This document shows positions 28,711 to 38,694 of a DNA stretch of 64,000 nucleotides, one piece after another. Source of the stretch: Clostridiales bacterium. GTDB taxonomy: Bacteria > Bacillota > Clostridia > Oscillospirales > Acutalibacteraceae. Location of the stretch: NCBI GenBank assembly GCA_022800315.1, contig JAAWQC010000004.1, positions 31,057-95,056 of the forward strand, given 5' to 3'. Under the pieces are notes generated by a model that worked only from the letters and a program-made list of their open reading frames with translations, did no database searches and was not told where the DNA came from. The position numbers and the translations under genes are program-made. The first letter of the stretch is position 1, and every line of letters starts with the position of its first letter.

Positions 28711-30309
28711 ATGATCACGGTATCGGACGTCAGCCTGAATTTCGGCGGGCAGGTTCTGTTCAAACACGTCAACCTGAAATTTACGGCAGGAAACTGCTAC
28801 GGCGTCATCGGCGCCAACGGTGCGGGCAAGTCCACCTTCCTGCGCATCCTGTCCGGCGAGCTGGAGCCCTCCTCCGGCGAAGTCGTCATCGACTCCAAAA
28901 CCCGCCTGTCGGTGCTCAAACAGGATCACTACGCCTATAACGACTATTCGGTGCTGGACACGGTCATCAGCGGCAATGCCCGCCTGTATGAAATCATGAA
29001 GCAGAAGGACACCCTGTACGCCAAGGAGGATTTCTCCGAGGAGGACGGCATCCTCGCCTCCGAGCTGGAAGCCGAGTTCGCCGAGCTGGACGGCTGGGAC
29101 GCCGAGACCGAGGCAGGCCGCCTGCTGCAGGGGCTCTCCCTCGACTCTTCCCTGCTGTACGAGCAGATGAGCACCCTGCCCGACAAGGCAAAGGTCAAGG
29201 TGCTGCTGGCCCAGGCCCTTTTCGGCAAACCGGATATTATCCTGCTGGACGAACCGACCAACCATCTGGATACCCCGTCGGTCACCTGGCTGGAGGATTT
29301 TCTCCTCGATTACGAGGGCACCGTGATCGTGGTATCCCACGACCGGTATTTCCTGAACGACGTGTGTACCCATATCGTGGATGTGGACTACAACAAGATC
29401 AAGATTTACGTGGGCAACTATGATTTTTGGTACGACTCCAGCCAGCTGATGCAGCGGGTGCTCAAGGATCAGAACAAAAAGGCGGAGGACCGCATCAAGG
29501 AGCTGCAGAGTTTTATCGAACGGTTCTCCGCCAACAAATCCAAGTCGCGGCAGGCCACCTCACGCAAAAAGCTGATCGACAAGCTGACGCCGGAGGAAAT
29601 GCCCGCCTCCTCCCGCCGTTATCCCTTCGTGGGCTTCCAGATGGACCGGGAGCCGGGGAAGGAAATCCTCGCCGTGGAGAACCTGAGCAAGACGGTGGAC
29701 GGAGTCAGGGTGCTGGACGGCGTCTCGTTCCGCGTCAACCGGGGGGACAAGATCGCCTTTGTGGGAGAGGATGAAATCGCCACCACCGCCCTGTTCCAGA
29801 TTCTGGCCGGCGAAATGGAACCGGACGAGGGATCGTACAAATGGGGGGTCAGCACCACCCAGTCCTATTTCCCCAAGGACAATACTGCCTATTTCGAGGG
29901 CAGCGGGGACAACATCCTCCAGTGGCTGTGCCGGTACTCCGCCGACACGTCGGAGATATACCTGCGGGGCTTTCTGGGCAAGATGCTCTTTTCGGGCGAC
30001 GACGTGCTGAAACCGGTATCGGTGCTGTCCGGCGGCGAGAAGGTGCGGTGCATGCTGTCCCGCATGATGATGGGCGGGTCCAACGTCCTGATGCTCGATC
30101 AGCCCACCAACCATCTGGACCTGGAATCCATCACGGCGGTGAACAACGGCCTGATCGATTTCAAGGGCGTCGTGCTCTTCTCGTCCTACGACCGGCAGTT
30201 CATCCAGACCACCGCCAACCGCATCATGGAGCTGGGCGGCGGCCGCCTCATCGACAAGACGCTGCCCTACGACGAATACCTCCAGTGGCGGGAAGCGAAC
30301 GCGGAGTAA
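28711..30309 (+). CDS. ABC-F family ATPase (YbiT/YkpA-like)
   Basis: Two NBDs: GANGAGKSTFLRILSGELEPSSGEV...LLDEPTNHLDTPSVTWLE; LSGGEKVRCMLSRMMMGGSNVLMLDQPTNHLDLESI. Confidence 0.92.
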   Translation: MITVSDVSLNFGGQVLFKHVNLKFTAGNCYGVIGANGAGKSTFLRILSGELEPSSGEVVIDSKTRLSVLKQDHYAYNDYSVLDTVISGNARLYEIMKQKDTLYAKEDFSEEDGILASELEAEFAELDGWDAETEAGRLLQGLSLDSSLLYEQMSTLPDKAKVKVLLAQALFGKPDIILLDEPTNHLDTPSVTWLEDFLLDYEGTVIVVSHDRYFLNDVCTHIVDVDYNKIKIYVGNYDFWYDSSQLMQRVLKDQNKKAEDRIKELQSFIERFSANKSKSRQATSRKKLIDKLTPEEMPASSRRYPFVGFQMDREPGKEILAVENLSKTVDGVRVLDGVSFRVNRGDKIAFVGEDEIATTALFQILAGEMEPDEGSYKWGVSTTQSYFPKDNTAYFEGSGDNILQWLCRYSADTSEIYLRGFLGKMLFSGDDVLKPVSVLSGGEKVRCMLSRMMMGGSNVLMLDQPTNHLDLESITAVNNGLIDFKGVVLFSSYDRQFIQTTANRIMELGGGRLIDKTLPYDEYLQWREANAE

Positions 30310-30379
30310 AAAACCGCCTGCTGTTTAACAGGAATAAGCGAAACGACAGTATTTGTCCCCGTTTACTCCTGTACTATTA

Positions 30380-30775
30380 CTATAGGGTGTCCTCAAACCT
30401 GCCTGCCTTTTCCTGTGTTTGCTTTATGGCCTTTTCGATCCTATCCGTATCTAACGTCAGGTTTTCATCGACGCATACCTCCAGGAACTGTTTGAGACGT
30501 CCCCAATCGGCGCCAATTTCTACTACATGAGCTACTTGTGTCAGCACAATATAGTATATCTCCATGAATTCCCGATGCAGGCATTGATCGATAATGGCAT
30601 TGAGATCGTGTGTGTGGATGCCCTGGTCTGTATCTCCGAAACAAAGCCTGAGCCAAAGGTCATGATTTTGAATCGACCATACGATAATCTCACTTAATCG
30701 TTCCGAATTCCTCCGGTTTCTTTCTTGCCTCTCTTTTGTCACATTTTCACCTCTTTGTTCTTTATTACGAACCAA
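30380..30775 (-). CDS. Hypothetical protein, divergent to XRE regulator
   Basis: 131 aa ORF with own consensus promoter (TTGATT-17-TATAAT) upstream; no family recognised; likely internal start at VTKERQERNRRN. Confidence 0.6.
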   Translation of the reverse strand: MVRNKEQRGENVTKERQERNRRNSERLSEIIVWSIQNHDLWLRLCFGDTDQGIHTHDLNAIIDQCLHREFMEIYYIVLTQVAHVVEIGADWGRLKQFLEVCVDENLTLDTDRIEKAIKQTQEKAGRFEDTL

Positions 30776-30824
30776 TTATACTCTCTTGACGCGATATAAT
30801 CAAAAAAAGTTCGTAATAAGGAAC
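30757..30824. promoter_or_regulatory. Divergent promoter region with mirrored 16-bp operator-like repeats
   Basis: GTTCTTTATTACGAAC (30757-30772) and GTTCGTAATAAGGAAC (30809-30824); reverse complements except for one base. Confidence 0.75.
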
Positions 30825-30840
30825 AAGCGGAGAGTTGATT

Positions 30841-31074
30841 ATGCAAAAGATAAGACCAGACTTGGATATTGGTAGCACGATTCGCAACCTCAGATTACAG
30901 TGTAACCTTTCACAAGACGATGTTGTTAGGGAATTAAGCTTGATGGGGCTGACGATTTCCAGAAGCACCTATGCTAAACTGGAAACTAATCGTATGAATA
31001 TTCGGATTAGTGAATTAAAGGCTTTATCATTGATTTTTCATTGTGACTTCAACGCTTTTTTTATAGATATTTAA
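30841..31074 (+). CDS. Small XRE-type helix-turn-helix regulator
   Basis: IGSTIRNLRLQCNLSQDDVVRELSLMGLTISRSTYAKLETNRMNIRISELKALSLIF. Confidence 0.85.
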   Translation: MQKIRPDLDIGSTIRNLRLQCNLSQDDVVRELSLMGLTISRSTYAKLETNRMNIRISELKALSLIFHCDFNAFFIDI

Positions 31075-31133
31075 ATTATCCCAACAGAAAACGGACTAAC
31101 GTTAACAGGGTGTTGATACCAACTTATAAATAA

Positions 31134-31178
31134 AAGAGGGAAAGAGATCTTAACGACCGCTTTCCCTCTTTTATTTCT
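31134..31178 (-). terminator. Terminator downstream of SGNH hydrolase
   Basis: AAAGAGGGAAAG...CTTTCCCTCTTT inverted repeat. Confidence 0.6.
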
Positions 31179-31182
31179 GCTC

Positions 31183-31809
31183 TTACAACTCCCGCAGCAG
31201 CGGCAGGGCCGCCTCCACGTAATACCGGGCGATGAGCTTTGCCCCCGCCTCGGTGGGATGGATGCCGTCGGCGGCCCAGTACGCCGGTTCCTTCTGTACG
31301 CTGGCGGCGGCCAGTATGCCGTCCAGCGGCAGATAGGCGTCGGCGTATTCCCTCGCCAGCTTCCGGCACCGCTCGATCTTGGCGTCCAGATCAGCCCGCC
31401 ACTCATCCTTATCGGGGGTATCGTGGAGCAAAAACGGCTCCAGCAGCAGAATCTTCGCCCGGGTATGCTGTTTGACATCCTCCAGCATGGCGCGCAGGCT
31501 GTCCTCATACTCCTGGGCGGGGGTGGGATCGTTTTGATCGAAGGCCCGCCAGGTGTCGTTTAACCCGATCAGAATGGACACGAAATCCGGCTGTAAGTCG
31601 ATGCACTCCGTCTGCCAGCGCTTTTTCAGCTCCCGGGTGCGGTCCCCGCTCATGCCGCGGTTGATGAATTCCAGTTCCCGGCCCGGGAGCTGCTCCCGCA
31701 GGCCCTCCGCGGCAAACCGGACATAGCCGAGACCCAGATCGTAGAACTCCTCGTATTTTCGCTGCCAATCGGTGATGCTGTCCCCCTGGAACAGTATACG
31801 CATATCCAT
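31183..31809 (-). CDS. SGNH/GDSL hydrolase
   Basis: ILFQGDSITDWQRKYEE (GDSI block), ILIGLNDTW, DGIHPTEAGAKLIA. Confidence 0.9.
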   Translation of the reverse strand: MDMRILFQGDSITDWQRKYEEFYDLGLGYVRFAAEGLREQLPGRELEFINRGMSGDRTRELKKRWQTECIDLQPDFVSILIGLNDTWRAFDQNDPTPAQEYEDSLRAMLEDVKQHTRAKILLLEPFLLHDTPDKDEWRADLDAKIERCRKLAREYADAYLPLDGILAAASVQKEPAYWAADGIHPTEAGAKLIARYYVEAALPLLREL

Positions 31810-31846
31810 CCACTCCTTAATTTCCCTCCGCCCGCCGGGCGGTATT

Positions 31847-32491
31847 TTACGCTTTGACGCTGTACCATTTCCCGCCGGGATTCATTTTGATATCCTTTAC
31901 CTGCCCGTCATCGGGCACGAAAAACTGGTCGTACTTCCAGCCGCCGTCGGCGAAGCGCATCCGCACCGCGTAGGTCAGCTCGGCCGAACCGGTGTCGATC
32001 ACATAGCGGACATAGACGGGGTTTTCATCGGTGAGAACCTCCGCCTGCTCATAGTTCTCTTTGCCTTCCCAGTACTTGGGGATCAGCCAGTTGCTGAACT
32101 GGAATTTGACTGCGGTATAGTCCCCCGAGGCGGTGACGCCGTCGGAATCGGCCGCCGCCTGGTCAAAGGAAGCGGCGACGCCCTCCCCGCCGTTATCCAC
32201 CACAAAGGCGCGGAATTCCGCCGCCGACAGCCGGCCGGTGAGCATTTCGGAATGCTTCTGGGCCAGGCGCTCGACGGCGATTTCGTACCGGGTGTTCATG
32301 GCTGTGTGATAGGAGGCGGTCAGGAACGTGCCGATGAACAGGCAGATCACCGCGATCACGATGCACCGGCTCAGCTTGAATTTCACCGGGTCGGGCGGGC
32401 GGCGTACCCAGATCTTGCGGATATTGAACAGGATCAGTGGTACGATCGTCAGCACACCGATGACGATATGAATCCATAGGGTGTTTTTCAT
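31847..32491 (-). CDS. Hypothetical membrane protein
   Basis: 214 aa, two N-terminal hydrophobic segments; same strand and close spacing to neighbours. Confidence 0.65.
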   Translation of the reverse strand: MKNTLWIHIVIGVLTIVPLILFNIRKIWVRRPPDPVKFKLSRCIVIAVICLFIGTFLTASYHTAMNTRYEIAVERLAQKHSEMLTGRLSAAEFRAFVVDNGGEGVAASFDQAAADSDGVTASGDYTAVKFQFSNWLIPKYWEGKENYEQAEVLTDENPVYVRYVIDTGSAELTYAVRMRFADGGWKYDQFFVPDDGQVKDIKMNPGGKWYSVKA

Positions 32492-32530
32492 AAGCGGCTA
32501 CCTCCGCCTTTCTTCCAGATAACAGGGGCC

Positions 32531-33253
32531 TTACAGCACCTTCGACAGGAACTCCTGCGTGCGTGGATTCTGCGGATGGAGGAAGATATCGGCAGGGGTA
32601 CCCTGTTCGCTGACGATGCCGCCGTCGATGAAGAAGATGCGGTCGCCTACCTCGCGGGCAAAGCCCATCTCATGGGTCACCACCACCATGGTGGCGTGAT
32701 TCAGCGCCAGCTGTTTCATCACTTCCAACACCTCGCCCACCATCTCGGGATCGAGGGCAGAGGTCGGTTCGTCGAACAGCAGCACGTCGGGGTCCATGGC
32801 CAGCGCCCGTGCGATGGCGACACGCTGTTTCTGCCCGCCGGAAAGGCGGTTGGGATATTCTCCTGCTTTATCGGCCAGCCCCACCCGGTTGAGCAGCTCC
32901 ATCGCCTTGTCCGCCGCCTCGGGCTTGGTCAGTTTTTTCAGACGAACGGGCGCCAGGGTGATATTCTGCAGCACGGTCATGTGGGGGAACAGATTGAACT
33001 GCTGGAATACCATACCTACCTTCTGCCGCAGCTTATCCAGCTGCTTTAGGTTTTGCATGGCGGAAATCCCTTCGATGAGGATGTCCCCCTTGGTGGGAAT
33101 CTCCAGCAGGTTGATACAGCGCAGAAAGGTGGATTTGCCGCCGCCGGAGGGTCCGATCACGCAGACGCATTCGCCCTTTTCGATGGTGGCGTCAATGCCC
33201 TTGAGCACCTCCAGCTCGCCGAAATATTTGTGCAGATTCTGTACCTCAATCAC
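32531..33253 (-). CDS. Polar amino-acid ABC transporter ATP-binding protein (GlnQ-like)
   Basis: [87 protein letters not shown]. Confidence 0.95.
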   Translation of the reverse strand: MIEVQNLHKYFGELEVLKGIDATIEKGECVCVIGPSGGGKSTFLRCINLLEIPTKGDILIEGISAMQNLKQLDKLRQKVGMVFQQFNLFPHMTVLQNITLAPVRLKKLTKPEAADKAMELLNRVGLADKAGEYPNRLSGGQKQRVAIARALAMDPDVLLFDEPTSALDPEMVGEVLEVMKQLALNHATMVVVTHEMGFAREVGDRIFFIDGGIVSEQGTPADIFLHPQNPRTQEFLSKVL

Positions 33254-34013
33254 TTCTGCGCAGCCTCCTCTCCAATTTGCTGATACCGGTGGAGAGTACC
33301 GTGGTCATCAGGAAATAGACGAACGCCGCACACAGCAGCGGCACCATATAATCGTAGGTGATGCTGCCCACCGACTGGGCGCCCTTGGTCAGGTCGGCGA
33401 TGCCGATATAGCCGGCCACCGACGTCTCCTTAAGCAGGACGATGAACTCGTTGCCCAGTGCGGGCAGCACGTTCTTCACCGCCTGGGGAATCACAATATG
33501 CAGCATGGTGGCGCCGCCGGACAGACCCAGCGAACGTCCGGCCTCGGTCTGTCCCTTATCCACCGCCATGATGCCGGCGCGGATGATCTCCGCCACATAG
33601 GCGGCGGAGTTGATGCCGAAGGCAATGCCCGCGATCTGCCAGTCGGACAGCATATTCAGCAGCGGCACATTGCTGAGCAGCCGGCTGAACACCACGAAAT
33701 AGATAATCATCAGCTGGACCACCGCCGGTGTGCCCCGGATAACCGATATGTACCCGTTGGCAAAGCCGGCCAGCCAGCGGCGCAGCCCCACCACAAACCA
33801 GTTACCGGTCAAATTATCCACATCCTGGAGCTTGGCCACGGCCAGCAGCAGGCCGAGGATCACGCCGACCACAGCGGCGATCAGGGTCAGCTTCAACGAC
33901 ATGCCCAGCCCCTGAATCAGATACTGAAACCGGTCCTCTTTGATCAGCGAGAGGAAGATCGCGTCGGAAAAGGAATGCACCATGTTCTGAAAAAATCCGA
34001 CCAATCCGTCCAA
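33246..34013 (-). CDS. Amino-acid ABC transporter permease
   Basis: [24 protein letters not shown]...[54 protein letters not shown]. Confidence 0.94.
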   Translation of the reverse strand: MDGLVGFFQNMVHSFSDAIFLSLIKEDRFQYLIQGLGMSLKLTLIAAVVGVILGLLLAVAKLQDVDNLTGNWFVVGLRRWLAGFANGYISVIRGTPAVVQLMIIYFVVFSRLLSNVPLLNMLSDWQIAGIAFGINSAAYVAEIIRAGIMAVDKGQTEAGRSLGLSGGATMLHIVIPQAVKNVLPALGNEFIVLLKETSVAGYIGIADLTKGAQSVGSITYDYMVPLLCAAFVYFLMTTVLSTGISKLERRLRRSD

Positions 34014-34155
34014 TCATATCCCTCCCCCGTCCGCGTCCCCCGCGACGGACGCGGAGATTACGGGTATTTCAGCAGAAAGAACCGGCCGCCAACCGACAGC
34101 CGGCTCTTTCCTGTATAGGTCTCTCGGTCATTTATCCGACGTCCAGCATGAGATT

Positions 34156-34971
34156 TTATTTCACGTACTGCTCGACGACCTTCTGGAAGCTGCCGTCCTC
34201 TTTAATCTCTTTGAGTGCCTTGTTGATGGCATCCTGCAGCTCTTTATTGCCCTTGCGGACAGCGATGGCATACTCTTCTTCCTCAAACTGGTCCTCCAGC
34301 AGCTTGACGTCGTCGCCGTGCTGGTCTTTGTACTCCTTAGCGGGGTTGTTGTCGATGATAACGGCGTCCACCTTGCCGCTGAGCAGCGCTTCCACCGCCA
34401 GCGAACCGTTGTTGTAGCCGACAATGTTATCCTCGCCGGTAACCACGGGAGCGGCGTCGTTCATACCGGTGGTACCGGTCTGCACGCCGATCTTCAGATT
34501 CTTGTCCTTCATCTCCTCAATGGAGTTGTAGGGGCTGTCGGATTTGAGGATAACGGTCTGCTTGGCGGTATAATACGTATCGGTAAAGTCCATCTTCTCT
34601 TCCCGCTCGGGTTTAATGGTAAAACCGGCGGCGATGACATCGATGTTTTTGCCGGCCAGCGCTTCGGGCAGGGAATCGAAGGTCATATCCTTGATTTCCA
34701 GGGTCAGGCCCAGCTTCTTGGCCACCAGTTCCATCACGCCGGCGTCCACGCCGACCACACTGCCGCCTTCTTTATACTCAAAGGGTGGGAACTCGGCATT
34801 GGTGCCCATAATCAGCTTGCCGCCGGTGACGAGATTATAGTTGGCGGTATTGCTCGCGTTGAAAGAATCGCTGTTGCCCGGCTTTTGGGTATCGCCGCCG
34901 CAGGCGGTGGCCATGACGGCCATCAGGGAGGCGGCCGCGATAACGGCCAGTCCCTTTATGAACTTTTTCAT
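34156..34971 (-). CDS. Amino-acid ABC transporter substrate-binding lipoprotein
   Basis: MKKFIKGLAVIAAASLMAVMATACGG lipobox; GKLIMGTNAEFPPFEYKEGGSVVGVDAGVMELVAKKLGL. Confidence 0.94.
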   Translation of the reverse strand: MKKFIKGLAVIAAASLMAVMATACGGDTQKPGNSDSFNASNTANYNLVTGGKLIMGTNAEFPPFEYKEGGSVVGVDAGVMELVAKKLGLTLEIKDMTFDSLPEALAGKNIDVIAAGFTIKPEREEKMDFTDTYYTAKQTVILKSDSPYNSIEEMKDKNLKIGVQTGTTGMNDAAPVVTGEDNIVGYNNGSLAVEALLSGKVDAVIIDNNPAKEYKDQHGDDVKLLEDQFEEEEYAIAVRKGNKELQDAINKALKEIKEDGSFQKVVEQYVK

Positions 34972-35056
34972 ATGCAATTTCCCTCCATTGTCAAAACTCA
35001 GCTATTATTATATCGGTTTCCCTGCCAATTGGCAACAGGAAATTCGGACGAACCTT

Positions 35057-35719
35057 CTATAATCCCCGCCGTACCAACTCCGCCAGCTCCTGAGGATGGG
35101 AAACGAGGACGTCCGCCCCTGCCTCCTCCAGTTCCCTCCGGCTGCGGAAGCCCCACAGCACGCCCACGCTCCGCAGGCCCGCGGCCTTCGCGGTACGGAT
35201 GTCCACGTTGCTGTCGCCGACGAAAACGGCCTCCCGCGTGGGAACGCCGAGGTTGGCGAGAGCGGCCAAAGTCAGCGCCGGGTCGGGTTTTGCCTTTCGG
35301 CCCTCGGACAGGCCGTAAATTCCGTCAAACAGGTCGCCGTAGAAGTGGGTGACGATCTTGTTGGCCTGTGGGTCGGGCTTGTTGGTGATCACGGCGAGGC
35401 GGACGCCCTGCTCCTTCATGGCGGCGGCAGCCTCCGGCATACCGTCGTAGGGACGGCTGAGATTGAGGCAGTCCCGGTCGTATATCCCGATAAACTCCTG
35501 CAGCAGGCGGTCGGTGAGTTCGGGGGCGGCCCTGTCGCCCAACGCCCGCTCGATCAGGACGCGCACCCCGTTGCCCACCATCTGGTTATAGGCGGGCAGC
35601 GGATGGACAGGCAAACCGTGAGCGGCCAGCACCGCATTGGTGGAAGCGGCGAGGTCGGCGAGAGAATTCATCAGGGTGCCGTCCAGGTCAAATGCGACGG
35701 CGCGGATGGGTTCCAGCAT
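35057..35719 (-). CDS. HAD hydrolase, phosphoglycolate phosphatase-like
   Basis: AVAFDLDGTLMNSLADLAASTNAVL; VITNKPDPQANKIV; VFVGDSNVDIRTAKAAGL. Confidence 0.9.
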   Translation of the reverse strand: MLEPIRAVAFDLDGTLMNSLADLAASTNAVLAAHGLPVHPLPAYNQMVGNGVRVLIERALGDRAAPELTDRLLQEFIGIYDRDCLNLSRPYDGMPEAAAAMKEQGVRLAVITNKPDPQANKIVTHFYGDLFDGIYGLSEGRKAKPDPALTLAALANLGVPTREAVFVGDSNVDIRTAKAAGLRSVGVLWGFRSRRELEEAGADVLVSHPQELAELVRRGL

Positions 35720-35751
35720 AAATCATCGGCCCTTTCGTAAGACAACAGGTT

Positions 35752-36627
35752 CTAAAATACGGTAACGGTGAAGGCGTATTCCGCTTCTTCACCGGGAGGC
35801 AGCAGGCGCATGCCCCGCTTTTGCTCGAACACATCGCCCTCGCTGTCGCCGGTAGCGGTGCCGGTCCAGGGCTCCAGGCAGATCAGCGGCGCGTCGGCCG
35901 AACTGGACCAGATGCCGAAATAGTCGAAGCCCTCGAAATCCATCCGCAGTCCCCGACCACTCTTCTGCGAATACACACGGACGCTACGGGATTTCAGTGT
36001 GTCGAAGACCAGGGCGTCGCCGCGGAACAGCACGTGATTGAGACGGAAGGACCGCTCGTCGCTGAGGAAACGGTTGCGCACCGAATCCACCAGCAATCCG
36101 TCGGCGCCGACCTGGGGGCAGTCCGCCGTCTCGGCGTATTCAAATTCCACCACATAATCCTCGAAGGCATCCCGTTCGTCCAGCGGCACCCGGTAGCCCG
36201 GATGGGCCCCGATACAGAAGGGCAGGGGCACCTTGCCTGTGTTGCGCACGGCATAGGCGGTGGTCACCGACGAGCCCTCCACCGCATGGCGGATGCGCAT
36301 CTCGAAATCGTAGGGATACCCCTTGCGGGTATTCTCATCGGAGGCCAGATAGTAGGTCACCGATGTATCGTCTGCCGATTCCACCGTCCATTCGCACTGA
36401 CGGGCCAGTCCATGGCGCGGCAGGCTGATTTCTCCCGCGGCGCTGCTGGCGCGGTTGTTCCGCAGACGGCCCACAAAGGGGAACAGGGTGGGGGCGCGGC
36501 CGCCCCAGAAGCGGGCGTCCCCTCCCCACAGGTACTCGATCCCCTCACGGGAGGTGATGGCGCGCTGTTCGCCGCCTCTGGTATCGCAAAGTACGGTCAG
36601 CTTATCGCTGTGAATTGTCGTTTCCAT
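35752..36627 (-). CDS. Aldose 1-epimerase family protein
   Basis: GIEYLWGGDARFWGGRAPTLFPFVGRLRNN; PFCIGAHPGYRVPL; ICLEPWTG. Confidence 0.88.
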   Translation of the reverse strand: METTIHSDKLTVLCDTRGGEQRAITSREGIEYLWGGDARFWGGRAPTLFPFVGRLRNNRASSAAGEISLPRHGLARQCEWTVESADDTSVTYYLASDENTRKGYPYDFEMRIRHAVEGSSVTTAYAVRNTGKVPLPFCIGAHPGYRVPLDERDAFEDYVVEFEYAETADCPQVGADGLLVDSVRNRFLSDERSFRLNHVLFRGDALVFDTLKSRSVRVYSQKSGRGLRMDFEGFDYFGIWSSSADAPLICLEPWTGTATGDSEGDVFEQKRGMRLLPPGEEAEYAFTVTVF

Positions 36628-36881
36628 ATTCGGCTGCTCCTTATTCTTCCGTAATTTTTTATTCAGCTTTGATTTTTCTTATCATACCGCGCCCGGCGCC
36701 CGCGGGTCAAGACTTTTCCTCTTTCATCTCTGTGCCGCTGCCCCAGCCGGCACAATTTAAAATTTAACTGCCGCAGCGCCGCATATTGTCCCGCCCGGTC
36801 ACACACAATAAGGCCAAACGTCCTCATTCTCCCCGGCAGAATCTGCCACCGGCATGAGATACGGAAAGGAAGTCGTTAAGT

Positions 36882-38207
36882 ATGGTAATCAAAACAACAG
36901 CAGCGCCGCTGTGGACCTCATTGGGAACCACCCCGAATCAATATCCGTGGCTGGACCGCGATCTGAGCTGTGAGGTCGCCGTGGTGGGCGGCGGCCTGGC
37001 GGCCGCCATGTGCGCCTATCGGTTCGCCGAGGCCGGGTACGATGTCGCCCTGCTGAGCGGATCCCCCATCGGCGGCGGCTCGACCGCTTCGGCATCGGGT
37101 ATCATGAGCGTGGACGGCGAGGACAGCCTGTCCGCCCTCACCGATCAAATCGGTGCCGACCGGGCCATGATGGCGGCGGAGCTGCTGCGGGAGGCCATAG
37201 ACAACGTGGAGTCCCTCTGCGCCTCCTCCGGCAGCGACTGCGGGTTCCGCCGCGCCGACAGCCTGCGATACGCCGAAGACGCCGCAGGCGCGGAGGCCGT
37301 CCGCAAGGAATACGCCCTGCGCCTGCACAACGGTATTACCTCCGAACTGATGGACGGCCATACAGGCGCGGAATGGTTTACCTTCCCCATGACCGCGGGC
37401 GTCTATTCCAAGCGGGCGGCGGCTATGGCCGATCCCTATCGGCTGGTCCACGCCGTCACATCGCTGGCCGCATCCAAGGGGGCGAAGGTTTTCGAGAATA
37501 CTGCCGTCACTTCCCTGTCCGACGAAGAGCTCTTTACCATGGACGAATACGGACAGGCGAGAGAGGGCGGCCTGACGCTGGAAACCTCCACCCACCGGCG
37601 GGTGACGGCCGGCTATGTGATTATCGCCACCGGTGCCGCCGGCGGCACCCGCATCCACGGTACCGCTCGGACCGAAAGGGAATTCGATGAGATACGCACC
37701 ACCTATATGGTGGCGACCGAGCCGGTGGAGGAATTCTCCGGCTGGCGCGGTCCCTGTGTCATCCGGCGGGAGGGCGGGGAACGCCTGTACCTGACCGTCA
37801 CGCCGGACAGCCGGATGCTCATCGGCGGACTGGACAGTCTGCTGGTGGATGAGAAAGGCCGGGTCGCCGGTCTGCTCAATCTGGGGGAACGGCACAGCGA
37901 CCGGCGGTACGAAGAACTGGAAATGAAGCTGCGCGATATGTTCCCCGCCATCCGGGACATCACGCCGGAATACGTCTATGCTGCCCGGGACGCACGTACC
38001 AAGGATAGTCTGCCCGTTATCGGGCATATGCCCAACAGCAGCGGCCTGCCCGCTGCCGACCGGGTGGCTTACGCCCTGTGCGGCGGCGACAACGGCATTC
38101 TGTACGCCGAGATCGCCGGACGGCTGCTGCTGGGACAATACGAGGGTCAGGACAATAAGGAACTGGGACTTTTCTCCCCCGGACGGGCATGGCGGGTCAA
38201 ACACTGA
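36882..38207 (+). CDS. FAD-dependent oxidoreductase (DAO family)
   Basis: CEVAVVGGGLAAAMCAYRFAEAGYDVALLSGSPIGGGSTASASGIM dinucleotide-binding motif. Confidence 0.85.
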   Translation: MVIKTTAAPLWTSLGTTPNQYPWLDRDLSCEVAVVGGGLAAAMCAYRFAEAGYDVALLSGSPIGGGSTASASGIMSVDGEDSLSALTDQIGADRAMMAAELLREAIDNVESLCASSGSDCGFRRADSLRYAEDAAGAEAVRKEYALRLHNGITSELMDGHTGAEWFTFPMTAGVYSKRAAAMADPYRLVHAVTSLAASKGAKVFENTAVTSLSDEELFTMDEYGQAREGGLTLETSTHRRVTAGYVIIATGAAGGTRIHGTARTEREFDEIRTTYMVATEPVEEFSGWRGPCVIRREGGERLYLTVTPDSRMLIGGLDSLLVDEKGRVAGLLNLGERHSDRRYEELEMKLRDMFPAIRDITPEYVYAARDARTKDSLPVIGHMPNSSGLPAADRVAYALCGGDNGILYAEIAGRLLLGQYEGQDNKELGLFSPGRAWRVKH

Positions 38208-38405
38208 CAACGGATATCAACGACCGGTTGTCCTGAAGATTTCACAAACCGTATGTCGTTATATCGTTCGTAAGGCACCGCGGCGGGAGGGGAATACCTG
38301 CCTAAATCCAGGGAGGGCGATACGGCGAAGTAACCTCACGACGCTATAAACCGGCCCGGCGGCATTCCCGGCGGTGTATCGGCTTTCGTCATCATGCCAT
38401 TCCCC

Positions 38406-38435
38406 TTGACAAAAGCCGGGTATTTCTGTTATCGT
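38406..38435 (+). promoter_or_regulatory. Promoter of ABC-F attenuator transcript
   Basis: TTGACA - 18 nt - TATCGT. Confidence 0.6.
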
Positions 38436-38467
38436 AAAACCATTACAACCAAAAGGGAGCTGAAAGG

Positions 38468-38488
38468 ATGCGCATAATTTCCTGCTAA
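38468..38488 (+). CDS. Leader uORF MRIISC*
   Basis: ATG CGC ATA ATT TCC TGC TAA preceded by GGGAG-type SD; upstream of hairpins and terminator. Confidence 0.65.
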   Translation: MRIISC

Positions 38489-38636
38489 ATCCCATCAGGA
38501 AAGGCTGTCATACGGGCGGCGGACAGATGGTCCGCGGCTTTATTGACGTGCTTTGCAGGAAATGTCCGTCTCCCGAAGCTGCTGCCGATGACTCTTACTC
38601 CCTCTTGAGGGGGAAGGGGGTATCCTCCGCATGATG

Positions 38637-38671
38637 ACAGCCGCAGGAAGGAATTTCCTGCGGCTGTTTTT
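38637..38671 (+). terminator. Intrinsic terminator inside the ABC-F leader (attenuator)
   Basis: ACAGCCGCAGGAA-ggaat-TTCCTGCGGCTGT followed by TTTTA, ending 24 bp before the ABC-F start codon. Confidence 0.88.
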
Positions 38672-38694
38672 ATCTGTTACAAGGAGGAACCCTT

